From Onchocerca lupi (Eukaryota > Nematoda > Chromadorea > Rhabditida > Onchocercidae): 64,000 bases of DNA. Location of the stretch: contig JAOVVO010000040.1 of the NCBI GenBank assembly GCA_028564675.1, forward strand, positions 62,001-126,000, given 5' to 3'. Both the position numbers and the translations under genes were made by a program. The notes beneath the pieces are model-generated. The model was not told the DNA's origin and searched no databases. It saw only the letters and a program-made list of their open reading frames with translations. Shown here in pieces: positions 1 through 12,152 of this stretch. Each line of letters opens with the position of its first letter. Position 1 is the stretch's first letter.

Positions 1-3000
1 ACCAGATTCATGACTTGACCATCAACACCGCCTTCAAATCGTGCAGCATCTAATCGTTTTTGCAAAGAACGTCGTCGTACATCATCGACTTTCAGGCGTT
101 GCAATACTTGATTGCTCTGCTGCATTTCATTAGTTATATCTGCTTCTATTTTCTGACGATTTTTTTGTGCCTAAAATATTTTTTGCAGTTGCATAATCTA
201 TGGATTTAAAAAGGTTTATAATTTATTTTATTGATGCTTTCTTGCCTATCCTTCCTGATGCATTTTGCTCAGTGCCACTTAGCAAAAACAAAATTGACAA
301 AAACCTCTGTTAAAGAAGTTTTATTATTTCGTAATTCATCTTCTGCTTTCGCTATCTGATCATTAAGCGTTCTGAAATAAAAATTATTTAAATGAATGTT
401 ACAGGAAATCAATAATGAAAAAATGGTCATGTTTCCAAACTAATATTCATAAATCAAATATTTCCGCAATCAAAGACTAACAGTTATGAATTTCATGGTG
501 AACAGATAAATTAAGAATTCGTATAAAAAGGAAACGAAAATCCTTGTTGGAAATCAAATGCAAAAATACCTGGTATTAGCTTTCTCAGTGCTATTCAATA
601 TGATTGACTTTTGATAACGGTGATTTGCATAGAAACGATACACTTGATTATTCATTTTTGCAAATACTTCATCACCATTTTTGGTAAAACCTTTATAAAC
701 GTTTTTTGGAGGCTACAAAAATACTTTGTGCAAGCTTTACTTTAATACTGTACAATTGTAATCTAGATGTTGGCAAAAGAATTTGGGACTTGAGAAAAAA
801 ACTTGAAAAAAATTTAGAATTTAAAAAGTATAGACCATAAATTCTAACATTAAGCACGATAAAACCTGTATTTGATTCTACATGACAAATAAATACAATC
901 TTACAATAAAATGATCCCTACATTTTGTGCCATTAATTTGCGTGCCAAACTATCAGATCCAATCAATAGAATCGATTCCATTTGCGTTTGGTCGACTAAA
1001 ACATTGAAAACATTGTCATCTGCGATAGTTATTACTCTTGCCACAGTCAGATATTCTGATGGTGGTTCAAACAAAGTTATGTCATACCGACTTTCTGAAA
1101 ATCTAAAAAAAAACTGCACAAATAATTCATAAAATCTCAGCACCCAAATTATGGCCTGAAGTTTGGCGAAAGCATGTAAATTAAAAATATTAAATAAAAC
1201 ACAAAGAAAAACATACTTGCTGATGATATATCCCATAGCATGGATATTATATTTCCGCAGAATCGAATCTAGTATATTCCGATCCTGTACATTATCACAT
1301 AACCATATTGAAAGTAAGTTACGCAAACAGCGTTCTACGGCCAATGCCCAGGAATCATCTTTTATCCGTATATAAGCACCTGAATTTACAAGATTAAATT
1401 TTCTAAATCTGCGATTCTTGAAGAATTGTAGAAATTCAACACAGGCATGATAAATGTCTATACATTCAATGTATATACATTTACCATGCCTTGTTCAATG
1501 TGAATGCTAATTCAATATGAAACATTAGCTTTACTGACAATATAATGAATCCCAACAGTTATGTGAAAAACCATGGGATAACAACCTGAATTTACCTATG
1601 GGTCCAATTGGTTTCTTCGAGAATTTCGCAGAATTTTGTTTGATCAAACTAACGATCTGCGGCACCGAAGTACCAAAACGTGCTAGGTCACTTCGTTGTA
1701 TTGCCACTATTCGTTCCTTCTCATCACGTAGTTCTCGCAAAAGAGTATTCCAATGAGAAATTTCTGCTCTGAAATCCTATATATTAAAAAAAGAAACATT
1801 AATCAAATATATCTGTTTTAAAAGATATATTTTATTGATACAACTGAATTAAATTACTCCAGAATCAACTGCTCTATATAAACAAAATTTTCTAAATAAG
1901 CAATACCGCAAAATCAAAGAACTTATTAAAAATTAAAACCAAATCATTATCTCTAGCAAAACAATAGAGATTACTCAAGGCTACGCTCTGCTTTTATCGC
2001 ATCAGCCAGTTCTGTTTCAAAACATTTTCTTTTTTTCTCCGCTAGAAATTGTTTCTCTTTCATTGCCATACATCGATTCTCCAATTCAAACAGTTCTGCT
2101 TCAGCTTCAGCAATATTGTAATGAGTTCCTTGATTTTTCCTAAAAAAATTTAATAGAAAAAGATGCATACGCCTATTAATAAATGCATATATTTAACATA
2201 TTTAAGTCATATATTCTAAAATTAATTTGTTTAATATACATATCGGAAGATTTCTAATGTGATCACAACAAATACTTCGCTTCGATCTCCTTCACTTGTT
2301 GCTCCATCGAACTTATCTCTGCGTCCAGTATCCTATGATTTCGTTCTACAGCGCTCAGTTGTTGTTCAATATCCAACATTTCATCACGTCTGTTCTTTTT
2401 TTCCTTCCCCAAATTTTTTAACTGCAAAATATTCATCAATTTTTTTAGCGAGCTTCTTAACACAATTTTTAAGAAACAAGGCTTACATTCTTTTTTTGAT
2501 TGTAGCTATAGCCACTTTACTATAACATTATCAGAATCCTTTTTTTGATTACACAGGATTTGATTTGATAATATAAGAACAAATCTGAATTAAGAAACTA
2601 AGTAAACTAAAATTGATGCTTTTCATAATGTGATCTAACAGAATGCACAAAAAATTGGTTTCCTCGTCTTCAAATCGGATAAACAACATTTAAATGTGAA
2701 TCAAAGAAATTAAAAAATCATACTTCGATCTGGAGATTTTTCAGCTTTTCATTCAATCTGTTTTTATTTTCTTGTATTTGTTCAAATTTCTGAAGGCAGT
2801 CTGCTTTCATTTTCTGAAACAAGAAAAACAAGTAAAACATATAATAACATACAATAAAAATCAAAACAAAAAAAAAAAAAAACTAAAATATTTTACAAAA
2901 AATATAAAAACTAAAATATTTTACAAAAAAATATTCTACAAAAATAGGATAAAATATACATAAGACAAAGTTGTTTAATTTTAATTAAGTTGTTCAATTT

Positions 3001-4411
3001 TAATTGAAAAAAGGAAATGTAAAAAAATTATTGAAACAAAACAGTCCATAAATTTCATTGCAATAAAATGTGCCTAACTAACCTCCTTTACTGCAAATCC
3101 TTCTTTTAATTTCATATACACTTCAACAGCTTTTGTCAGCAATTCATCGTGCCTACGGAGATCCTAAAACAGAATGATGAAATTGCAATTCTCAGTAATT
3201 CAAATAAAATTATTAAAAAAAAAAATCCAACCTTGTGACAATCCCTAATTGGCAGCCAACGAAGAATGCTTTTCAAATCTGCTAAATCTTGTTTATTTTG
3301 TTCTATATTTTGTAAACGCTTTCGATCTTCTCGCAGCTTTTCGATTTCCCTGCAGAAAATTATTTTTTAATCTCCGTTTTTAACAGGTTAGAAATTTTTA
3401 AACAAAAAGAAAACCCAAACAAACTTTATTTTATCACGACAAGCTTGCCGAACAGATAACATTAGTTTTTCCGACTCAGCGCTATATGTTTCACTTTCAG
3501 TGTAGCACTGTCGCGAGAAATCTAGTCCCGTTGCAGACATAAACATCTGAAAATCGCATATAATGAAGAGTTCTGAGATCCAGTATTATATATAATTTTG
3601 AAATAAAATCCGTTATTTAAAGCTGCAAAAATTCACCAACACTTTAAACTGATGCATAAAAACTTCAATCAATAAATCTTGGCTTTATGAAATTTACCAC
3701 TGTTGGAAAGTAGGGTTTTAAATTTTCAGTTATACAGATATTATCCTAAGCAAAGAATAGTTTATTCTGACTTATATAGATTTCTTTTCCGTTAAGAATA
3801 GTTTATTTTGACTTATATAAATTTCTTTTTAGTGAATGACTGAGAACAATGTAAACGTTGAAAGTTCCTATAATTTTGGTAATTAATGTAAGAGCAGGAA
3901 GTTTTTGATTTCTAAGAGTTTATTAACTAGCAGGACTCTTACAGTTATTACGGGATGAACAATTTGGCACACAAAAATTTTTGAACCTTGTTCTTCGAAT
4001 TTTGCCTTGATATTTTTTCCAACAGACAAAAATAACCACGAACTAAATAATAATATACGAGTTAAAACAAAATAAAGAGGATTATTACTATTAATATCTC
4101 AAATTCCCATTCTAACGTGATGTTTTGAACTGGAGTTTCTGTAGCTCATTTGATTGGTCTTTAACCCAACAAAGGGCATAATATTGAGAAAAATTCTTTT
4201 ATTCAATCTGCTGATTAATTACGATTACTACTATTATAAAGAAAATCAAACATTGTAAAGTTTTTCTGGCTTCAGATCTTGCAAAAATTCGCGACATCGA
4301 TTTTGAGACATCCAAAATATCGGATTGTCCAGTTGTATAGAGAATCTTGTTAGTAGCTTGTCCAAATCAGTCTTTTTGTGACTTATTACTTGTTCTAAAA
4401 CTCCAATTTTT

Positions 4412-4457
<46 letters not shown>

Positions 4458-5822
4458 AAAAAAATGAGAACTCAATAATTTAATACCAAATCCGAACTTT
4501 TAATGACAAATGAATAATGATATGCAAATATATGATTAAAATGGGATAAATTCATACATTCATCTCATAATTGTTTATACAGAAGATTCGAATTCTTGAA
4601 AATAAAACTTTGAACGAACCACGATTGCGTTCTCTTTCATAGGTGATAGATTTTAATTGATATGCTGATGAAGTTAAGTTTATAGTTCGCTCAACAGCAA
4701 TAGCATCATCATAATCTGGATGTCTTCCAAATCCACGGTTAGTTAGCACTATTCGTATTTTTGCATGACTGCAATCCAAAAATTAAATTGTAAAACGGCA
4801 AGTTTCTTCGACTCAAATGATAACAAAAAAAAAAAATATCAGCGGCTATATACTAATCAATTCCAAAATATTCCATAATAGTGTTTATTTATTATAAACT
4901 TATTTCTTGAAACTTGGTAGTATTTAAATCAAATAAAAGCAGACTCCATTTACCAAAGTCAAACTCCACAATTTCAGGAGAGAAAAAAAGTAAATAAAAT
5001 AAAATATCGATGATTTTATTATTCAAAATATAAAGTGCTCAACGAATACATTCAGCTAGCTCACTTCTGACCATCCTTTATGTACTGTTTCACTGCATTT
5101 CCACGTTCATTTTGGCTTCCTCGACCTCCAAGACCTATATTTAACGCCGCGAATAACGCACTCTTCCCGGCTGAAAATACTTATATTCATACATTGCTAT
5201 CTGCCATATTATAAAATTTTAAAAAGCTTCTAATTCTCCTTTCGAAGTTGAGGACTGTAGACAGAGTACTTAAACTTTAAAAAGGGCATCACATGAACAA
5301 AAAAAAAAGGAATGAAAAGAAAAGAAGAAAAAACAAACAGAATAATATCTCCATTTTATTGGAAAATAAGGAGATGATAATATATTAATTTATCGGTAAT
5401 GAAAAATACAAGCTTACACCCGTTCGATCCGCCGATAAAGAAACAATTCCTGTTGAACACATCAAAATTGATTTTCAAACTTTTATGACACATGAAATTA
5501 AGTAACTCAATTGAAGCAACTCTTCCTGGCACTTCAAAGATTTTTCCATTCCGTGAATACTTTAACATTTCACCTATAAAACACTCATGCTGCTTACTAT
5601 AGCTGCTCAAACAACGAATATATAGCTAATTTATCTGTATCAATTCTTTTTTGTATTTATAAATTGTTTTTTTTTTCTACGAATTTTTTTGAAATTTAAT
5701 GTATTGGATAATTGGAAAAAAAAGAGAAGAAAATAACCTTTATCGATATTATCACATCTTTTTCTACATTTTGGTGCAACAGAGAAGCATGAAGTAGATT
5801 GACGTTTCGACGTGATCCTCAT
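1..5822 (-). CDS. smc-6: SMC6, structural maintenance of chromosomes 6 (partial, 3' end off window)
   Basis: SMC6 is the ATPase partner of SMC5 in the nuclear SMC5/6 complex, which acts in recombinational repair and chromosome segregation. Exon 1 is 5738-5822 (start MRITSKRQ), exon 2 5418-5573, exon 3 5065-5170 and exon 4 begins at 4768. The splice between exons 2 and 3 assembles a Walker A loop GSNGSGKS, followed by ALFAALNIGLGGRGSQNERG and a QYIKDG motif, the usual SMC6 order. An exon near 4258-4400 has the conserved LDNP segment and FLQDLKPEKLYN. Eleven or more further exons down to position 1 encode Lys/Glu-rich coiled coil (about 3550-1600) and a hinge-like globular region (about 1377-905). 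The return coiled coil runs off the left edge, so the signature motif and Walker B are not in the window. Boundaries of exons 5 onward are approximate. SMC5 and RAD50 are the alternatives, but the Walker A context favours SMC6. Confidence 0.9.
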
Positions 5823-6509
5823 AACACGTCTGGAACAAAGATGTTTATGTGCTTTTTTTTTCCAAACGAATTTTTAATTAAAGCATTATTCTTATAAATC
5901 CATCCTTTATATATTACTAAAAACTCAATATAATTGAAACTCATCCGTTTTAACCGTCATATTTCGCATGTTAAAGTAATGAATAAAAGCTCTCGGGACA
6001 ATTCCCGGGAGTAATCGGAACGATCCCCCCGAAACACAAAGCATACATCCAACTCAACAATCACAATCAAAATTCCCTCTATTTTCTTCTCATGCCGAAG
6101 GATGATTCGCGGTTGGCCGTCTCACAAGAACATCTTTTGGAAATGACATAAAGTGACTTTACGCTTCTTTGAAAGATTCAGTTGACGTAGAAGATGTGGG
6201 ATTCTGTGCTATGTTCGTTTACGTGGGATTCTGTGCTGTGTTCATTTACATTTCTTAGTTTTTAAATCAACCATTAGTTTTTGATGATTCTGTATGCCTC
6301 CTGTATTTCAGGTTACTTCACGCATGTCACTTATATTTCCTTTTTCAGAAATATTTCATTTTTTTAACTGTCATTTACTAATTAGAATCACAGATGATAT
6401 TTACCTGGATTGCATGGAACATAATCTCCATCTTCACGTCGAAATGAAATATTCCAAGGGAATCTAGCAATATTTTTAATTTAAACAGGTTCTTGTTTTA
6501 TAGCATGTC
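5823..6509. promoter_or_regulatory. divergent intergenic region between smc-6 and the CYRI gene
   Basis: This 687-bp gap lies between two head-to-head start codons, so it probably holds both promoters. It contains a near-palindrome around 5993-6012 (CTCGGGA, spacer, TCCCGGGAG) and a 26-bp direct repeat at about 6186-6245 (GTGGGATTCTGTGCT twice). A polypyrimidine-AG at about 6494-6503 just precedes the CYRI start and could be a spliced-leader acceptor. No clear TATA element was identified. Confidence 0.35.
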
Positions 6510-8585
6510 ATGAGAAGTGGATCTTCATGTGCAGAAGTTGTTCGTTCGGTGTTGCTGGCTAGCTGTGATGGCTCAAGAACTAATTTACCCGATGTCAATG
6601 TCTTCCTAGATTTCGAGCATGCTGTACCATCAGAATCTGAATTACAGCTTTGTACCTTAGCTGAAAAAGTAGGATGAATATGATTCAAGACACTTCTAGT
6701 CAAATTCAATTGATACTTTTATGATGTTATCAATATAGTTTACTAGTGATTCCATCCTTATTCCAAGTTCATCATATTTTATTTTATTTTATTATGATGT
6801 TGTTTACGAAGGAATTGCCGAAAAAAATTCACTTTAACTTCAGAATTAGTTTCAGCTTTAGCTAATTGTTTCGACTTAATTAAGTGCCAGAATTGCAGAT
6901 TCTGGAGCAAGCAGACGTACTGTTAGCGGACATAAAACATTATTCGGCTGGTGCATCAGCCGAAATTCGAATCGCCATACAGCAACCCAATAACAAAGAT
7001 GCTCAGCGGGGAGCACTGAATATCTTGAGTAAGCTGGTGATTCAGATTAGAGCCTACTATGAGTTATCACAACACATTGAACAGATTATACCATTGCTGC
7101 TATGGGATCTTTGTTCAGGTATGCTTTTTTCGTATAGTCAAAAATGAATTTCACATTTTTTCTCTAAAAGTACAATTTAAAAGTGATAATGGAATTATGA
7201 GGACATCAGAACTCATTTGTTAAAGTCTTCAAAATTAAAAGCAATAAATTGATCGAGAAACAAAAATTTTAGAAATGATAGCATAAATAGCTTAGCCAGT
7301 TTTTTATTTTCATGAAATTAGAGGTTATATTTGTAACTTGTTGACACTATATCTTTAACACACTATCATTGTCAATATTATTTTGTAAGTAATTATTATT
7401 GACAGTGGGGTCATTCGGTCACATCTAAGCTCTAAACCTTCTTTAGGATTTCATAAAATCTAAGTTGCCTGACATGCAAATGCATTCATGATGTTAAAAA
7501 TTATAGGTCCGCTGCCACCGGCCGAACAATTAGACACTCTACAAGCAACCTGTCGACAATTCGCTCGCCTTATTGATTTTGCACTTTCATTCGATGCTGT
7601 CAAAATGTGTACTCCAGCACTACAGAACGATTTTAGTTTCTATCGTCGAGCAATGTCTCGAGAAGTTTGTTATGTACTTTAACGTAATTCTATCTTCCGA
7701 TTCCTTATCGACGGCGATTTACAATATTTGCAGTCTTCATTTCTCCAAAGATTACTATCTGGGTTAGTTTTTCTAACCTTGTTTCATTTTCAGAGTGATG
7801 GACAATTTGCAATACCCTTGGAATTGGCTAATACTATATCATTGTTTTTGGCTTGTCCAACTCCAATGCTTTCTGCACTTATAACAGCTACAACTAATTT
7901 TGTTGCTACTAATGGCGAACTTCCCGTTGCTAATACCACAGATACATTAGCCACCATTGTCCAGGTAAGCAAGAAGATGAATGTATAAGTTTGATAAATT
8001 ATAAGCAGTTATCTTTTTAAGGTTTGCCGATTTATGGTGGAAAAAGAGGAGAACTGGGAACGACTCTCGGATCGAAATTATTCCTTCACAATGAGAGTTA
8101 TGGTTGGAGCAATTATACTATATGATCATATTGATAACACAGGAGCTTTTTGCAAAGAATCGCCCATTAATATACGATCGATTGTGGAATTAATTAAGAC
8201 ACAAACTAGGAATGAAGAGGTGCATTCTTTTTAGTTTTCTAAGAAAAAGTTAGCTGCGAATTTGAAATTGTCTCAATTTTATGTACTATGGAAATATTCT
8301 TTTTTTTAAATTGATATCTTACATTGAATTTTCACTTTCAGTAGGAATATCTCTTTACATAGAATGAATGAAACATTTTATTGCTCTCTTGATATAAGAG
8401 GAACATATATCTGATTATAGGACAGCTCTACAATCCAGTTAATTTGGTTCATTGATAGATCTTAAATCCTTTATCTGTTATAGTCGAATTTTCAGGCAGA
8501 ATCGTTGTTGAGCGCTTTACGATATACGACAAAACATCTTAGTGATGGGAGCACGCCAAAGTCAGTTCGTGCATTGTTCCCCTAA
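6510..8585 (+). CDS. CYRI / FAM49 family protein (CYFIP-related Rac1 interactor)
   Basis: CYRI proteins share the DUF1394 Rac1-binding fold of CYFIP, bind active Rac1 and restrain the WAVE/SCAR complex at protrusive membranes. Exons are 6510-6668, 6899-7118, 7507-7664, 7794-7964, 8022-8219 and 8496-8585. All junctions keep phase and give 331 residues, close to about 323 in vertebrates. Matching segments are VFLDFEHAVPSE, the ILADI/AGAxxEIR helix, NDFSFYRRAMSR, the AxPMLxxL segment, RVMVGAIILYDH and the C-terminal ALRYTTKHLSDG block. The start is the ATG at 6510, six bases after a TTTTATAG acceptor. It gives MRSGSSCAEVV rather than the family's usual N-myristoylation start (MGN), so an unseen alternative first exon is possible. 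The gene converges on cdc-42. Confidence 0.92.
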
Positions 8586-10115
8586 TAAAAAATTTACCAA
8601 AAGCGAAAACTATTTTTTCCAAATATATAAGGAATTTTTGCACGTGAATTATCGCAGGTATTTTTGGAAGAGCATGCTGTATACATCCAACGTCTTAGTT
8701 TTATCTTTTATTCATTTGAAGTTCTTTTAACTTTAGTGTCAGTACCTTGCTTTCATTCATTTGTGCTTGATTATGTACGCATTCTAACCAGCGACAAAAG
8801 AATGTGAAACCTAGGGAAAATGTTGGGTTTATATTATAGTCATTTATATCGCTATTGTCTTTCTTTTTGCTTTCACAGTTTAATCAAATATTTTTCATTT
8901 CCCGTGTGAATCAGTGCATTTACATTTTAACTGTTGTCTGTGCTCGTGATATCCAACCTGTTGACCTACTTCAGTCAGATTTCTTCTACTTATGTATTAT
9001 AATATATTACCATTGTCTGCATTCTATATTGTGCTAATTTATGGAATACTTAACGTGTACTTTTTTAATATGGATTTCCGCCGTGCTTTTTATGGGAATA
9101 TTGCAGATATCGTAGATTTGACATATTGAGTGTAATGATAGGGAAGGATAAATGTGGCAGGGGTCATGTAATATCGATTTCAGCTTTCGAAATTTATTAA
9201 AGTAGTTGAAACACTTTTAAAAATTGCAAACATTGTCATTCGTTTTATAGTTCTGTTTTTCTTCGCTGATCGGGATAATTTCTGTCAGTATGCAGTCAAA
9301 TATAGCTCATTAATGTCCGATAAAGCTAAATTACAAATGTCACAACATACATAACAATCCACATTAAATTGTCCACAACAACTAAAGTGGAAGTAACATT
9401 TTCACTAAGTCAGAAAAAATTTATTTCGGTTCGTAAAATGTCTTTTTTTCCATAAAGTAATATTTTTTTAATTTAGTTCTCTCATGCTTTCAAAATAGAC
9501 TTCGTCTTCTTTTTTCTTTTTTTTTTTTCGAGAAGTTTCCATAGAGTGATCAGCTCAATCGAGAGTCAGCGTTGCTTCGGAGATAAATTTGGTCACAGAA
9601 TATCGAGTCGGTCTTTCCTGAAGTTTGTTCTTCACCGTCGATGCCATGACATATTTCTGTGGAATACAGGGACAATTTATTTTTAGACTTTGATGTGGAA
9701 CAAAACGGTAATTTGAGTGAAATTCAGTTCATTAAAATCAGTTTTAATAATTTTCAGTAATATGATTTTCTTTATCATTCATCTTATTCAATAATCGGTC
9801 TATCAGTAAGTTTTTCAAAGTTATGGATGTTCGCGAAAACCTGGTTGCAAAAACTTGGTTTTTCTGCAAAATATGACATGCGAGATGTGTAATATAAGAA
9901 TACAGCCTATATCTATATCGCATAGTTAAATGGAAGTATTTCACTACGCGCGGCAGGACTGAAACAAAAGCGGAATGGTAGTGGCAGTAGTCAGTTATGC
10001 ATCTTTTAAGACATTATCATGATCATTATGGATAAATGAAAAACAAAATAGAAACCGATATAACATGATCACGAAATATACTGCCAACAAACAAAATTTT
10101 AAAAATGAATGATGG
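8586..10115. other. convergent intergenic region between the CYRI gene and cdc-42
   Basis: AT-rich 3'-flank of two convergent genes. The only protein-like stretch is a short minus-strand reading frame at 9555-9647, listed separately. A TTTTCTTTTTTTTTT tract lies near 9515. No RNA gene or repeat family was recognised. Confidence 0.4.
9555..9656 (-). other. possible terminal exon or micro-ORF (30 codons after an AG acceptor)
   Basis: On the minus strand a TATTCCACAG acceptor is followed by open frame from 9656. An ATG at 9645-9647 starts 30 codons (MASTVKNKLQERPTRYSVTK and on) ending at TGA 9555-9557. Composition is balanced, unlike the surrounding AT-rich sequence. It could be a spliced-leader-led small ORF downstream of cdc-42, the last exon of an unseen gene, or chance. 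No family was recognised. Confidence 0.25.
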
Positions 10116-12152
10116 CTAAAGTATAGTACATTTCTTCTTTTTCTCCTGTGCTGGTGGCTCCAATGCTGCTAGTATTGCTTCGTCAAATACATTTTTTAAG
10201 CCTTTCTGCAACAAAAACATATTTCTAAAAGGAATACAAAAAATTCAAAAGAATGGAAAATGAGCTGCGTGTTGAACCTAACGTTTATCTAACTAATTAC
10301 TGTAAAGCAGTGGTGATACGTACAGAAAAGAAAAGTTAAAATTAATTTGCAAATCCAAAAAAGTACATAAAAGCACTTATATATAATATATTTTTAATAG
10401 TTGACATAGGCTATCATCAGCTGCATCAGCTTTGCAATCTCAATTTATTTACAATTTTAATGAGCCATGCAATTATTCATGCTTGAATCGGTCTATTAAA
10501 GGAATCAGCTCATTGCGAAACAAATTATAACACTCAATTTCTATTTCTTCATGCGAGAATTGAATTCGCCTATCTCAAGAAAAAACGGCAACCTGTGTAA
10601 GCGCTGAACATTCGACGTATTTTACTGCCTTCAATTCTTTTGCTAATTTCTCGCCAACTTCGAATGTAATCGGTCGCTGCTTGATTTTTGCCAATTTTTC
10701 GATGTAGGATGGATCGTCACGGAGATCGATCTGTGTTCCAACTAACAGAAACGGCGTCTTCATACAATGATGTGCTATCTCTGGTACCCACTGCAATTTT
10801 ATTTCATCGGCTTAAATAAAAACTGCATTTGAACATGTTTGCAAAATAGAAGTCAGTAGCAAAACACCAGTGACTAAATCGATTTCATCTTGATAGTTCA
10901 AAATGTCTTCAAATGACCAGTCATCATAAACTAAAAAAAAAAAAAAAAAACAGCTAACAAATAATAAAAGTTACTTATCGCATATCAAATGCATACACCT
11001 CTACAAAATAGTTTTAATATTTCATTGATTAGAAAACAATGATAATTGTAATTCTTAATCTGTTGATGCAAAATATAGAAACTAGACAAAACAATTGCTA
11101 TAATATATCTCGATATAATAATTCAATCATTCCACAATTTCACTGCAAGTAATCTTTTCTCATCGAGATGAGTATTCCTTATTATATCGTAATATATCAT
11201 GGTAACTGTTTAGTCCAGTATCATATCAACTTCATTCGGATATTCTTGTAATTCCAACGTAATCGATATAACTTCAGCAATGAAATAAACAACTTCAAAA
11301 AAAAGTTGGGACAGTTTAAAATGGTACCTTTTCTTTCACATTTTCGAATGATGACGGTGCAACAACAGAGAAGCAAACTAGGAAAACATCTGTCTGTGGA
11401 TAGGAGAGAGGACGAAGCCTATCATAATCCTCTTGACCAGCTGTATCGAATAAACCGAGAGTATACGGTTCTCCACCAATCATTACTGTTACCTATAACA
11501 AATGTCACATGTTCTATGCAGTTTTTATAAGATTTAATTAGTGATGCACGCTATTTATCCATAAAATGATGCACAATGTTTATCTATAAAATAATGATAA
11601 GACATAATTTGAGTAGACAAAATAATCCTTTTAACTTAAGAGTGTAAGAATTAGTTGTTAAAAATTGATAAACTAGATGATAAATATGGTCTAATTACGA
11701 TAGGGAAAACAACAGTAACTGATAACTAACTAAATACTAGCATTTGATAATACTAATCAAGGACAAATTATAATTCGCAAAAAGATGGTAATAGACAAGT
11801 AACCAATTCAACTGCGCCTAGTATATAGTTGATAAGTGAGTAACTGACAGATAACTAATCAAACTGAGTAGTAGCTGACTAATCATCTGAAAAACTAATC
11901 AGTAATCAGTCTAACTAATCTAACTAATTAATATCTAACTAATCAGTCCCAACTATTCACTAACAGGAAATTATAACTGACAACTAACTGGGAAATAAAT
12001 AACTTAAAAATAATTTTTAAATAACTTACAGCATAGTTATCAAATACAGTGGGTACATATTCACTGGGAAATTTGTTGGTAGTATACGAAATGAGAAGGC
12101 ATGTTTTGCCAACAGCACCATCTCCAACCACTACACATTTGATCGTTTGCAT
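10116..12152 (-). CDS. cdc-42: CDC-42, Rho-family small GTPase
   Basis: CDC-42 is the membrane-anchored GTPase that controls cell polarity (PAR-6/aPKC) and actin through WASP and PAK effectors. Four exons, 12030-12152, 11328-11492, 10593-10790 and 10116-10205, all in phase, give exactly 191 residues, the canonical length. The P-loop GDGAVGKT, switch I YVPTVFDNYAV, switch II DTAGQEDYDRLRPLSYP, the TQID nucleotide-specificity motif, the Rho insert region and the SALTQKGLKNVFDEAI block are all present. The C-terminus is a Lys-rich stretch and CTIL, a CAAX box ending in Leu and so probably geranylgeranylated. The ATG follows a long polypyrimidine tract and CAG at about 12157-12168, consistent with trans-splicing. 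Rac was considered, but the Cdc42-specific N-terminus (MQTIKCVVVGDGAVGKTCLL) and FSVVAPSSFENVKEKW rule it out. Confidence 0.97.
11640..11985. repeat. degenerate short tandem repeats in cdc-42 intron 1
   Basis: The first intron of cdc-42 contains many irregular copies of TAACTAAT/CTAACTAATC-like 8-12-mers between about 11640 and 11985. They look like slippage-derived low-complexity sequence. Confidence 0.5.

Noticed and set aside
4410..4460. Long poly-A run and others near 13070, 53740, 58300 and 61710
   Set aside because: Simple homopolymers common in AT-rich nematode DNA; no processed pseudogene lies next to them.
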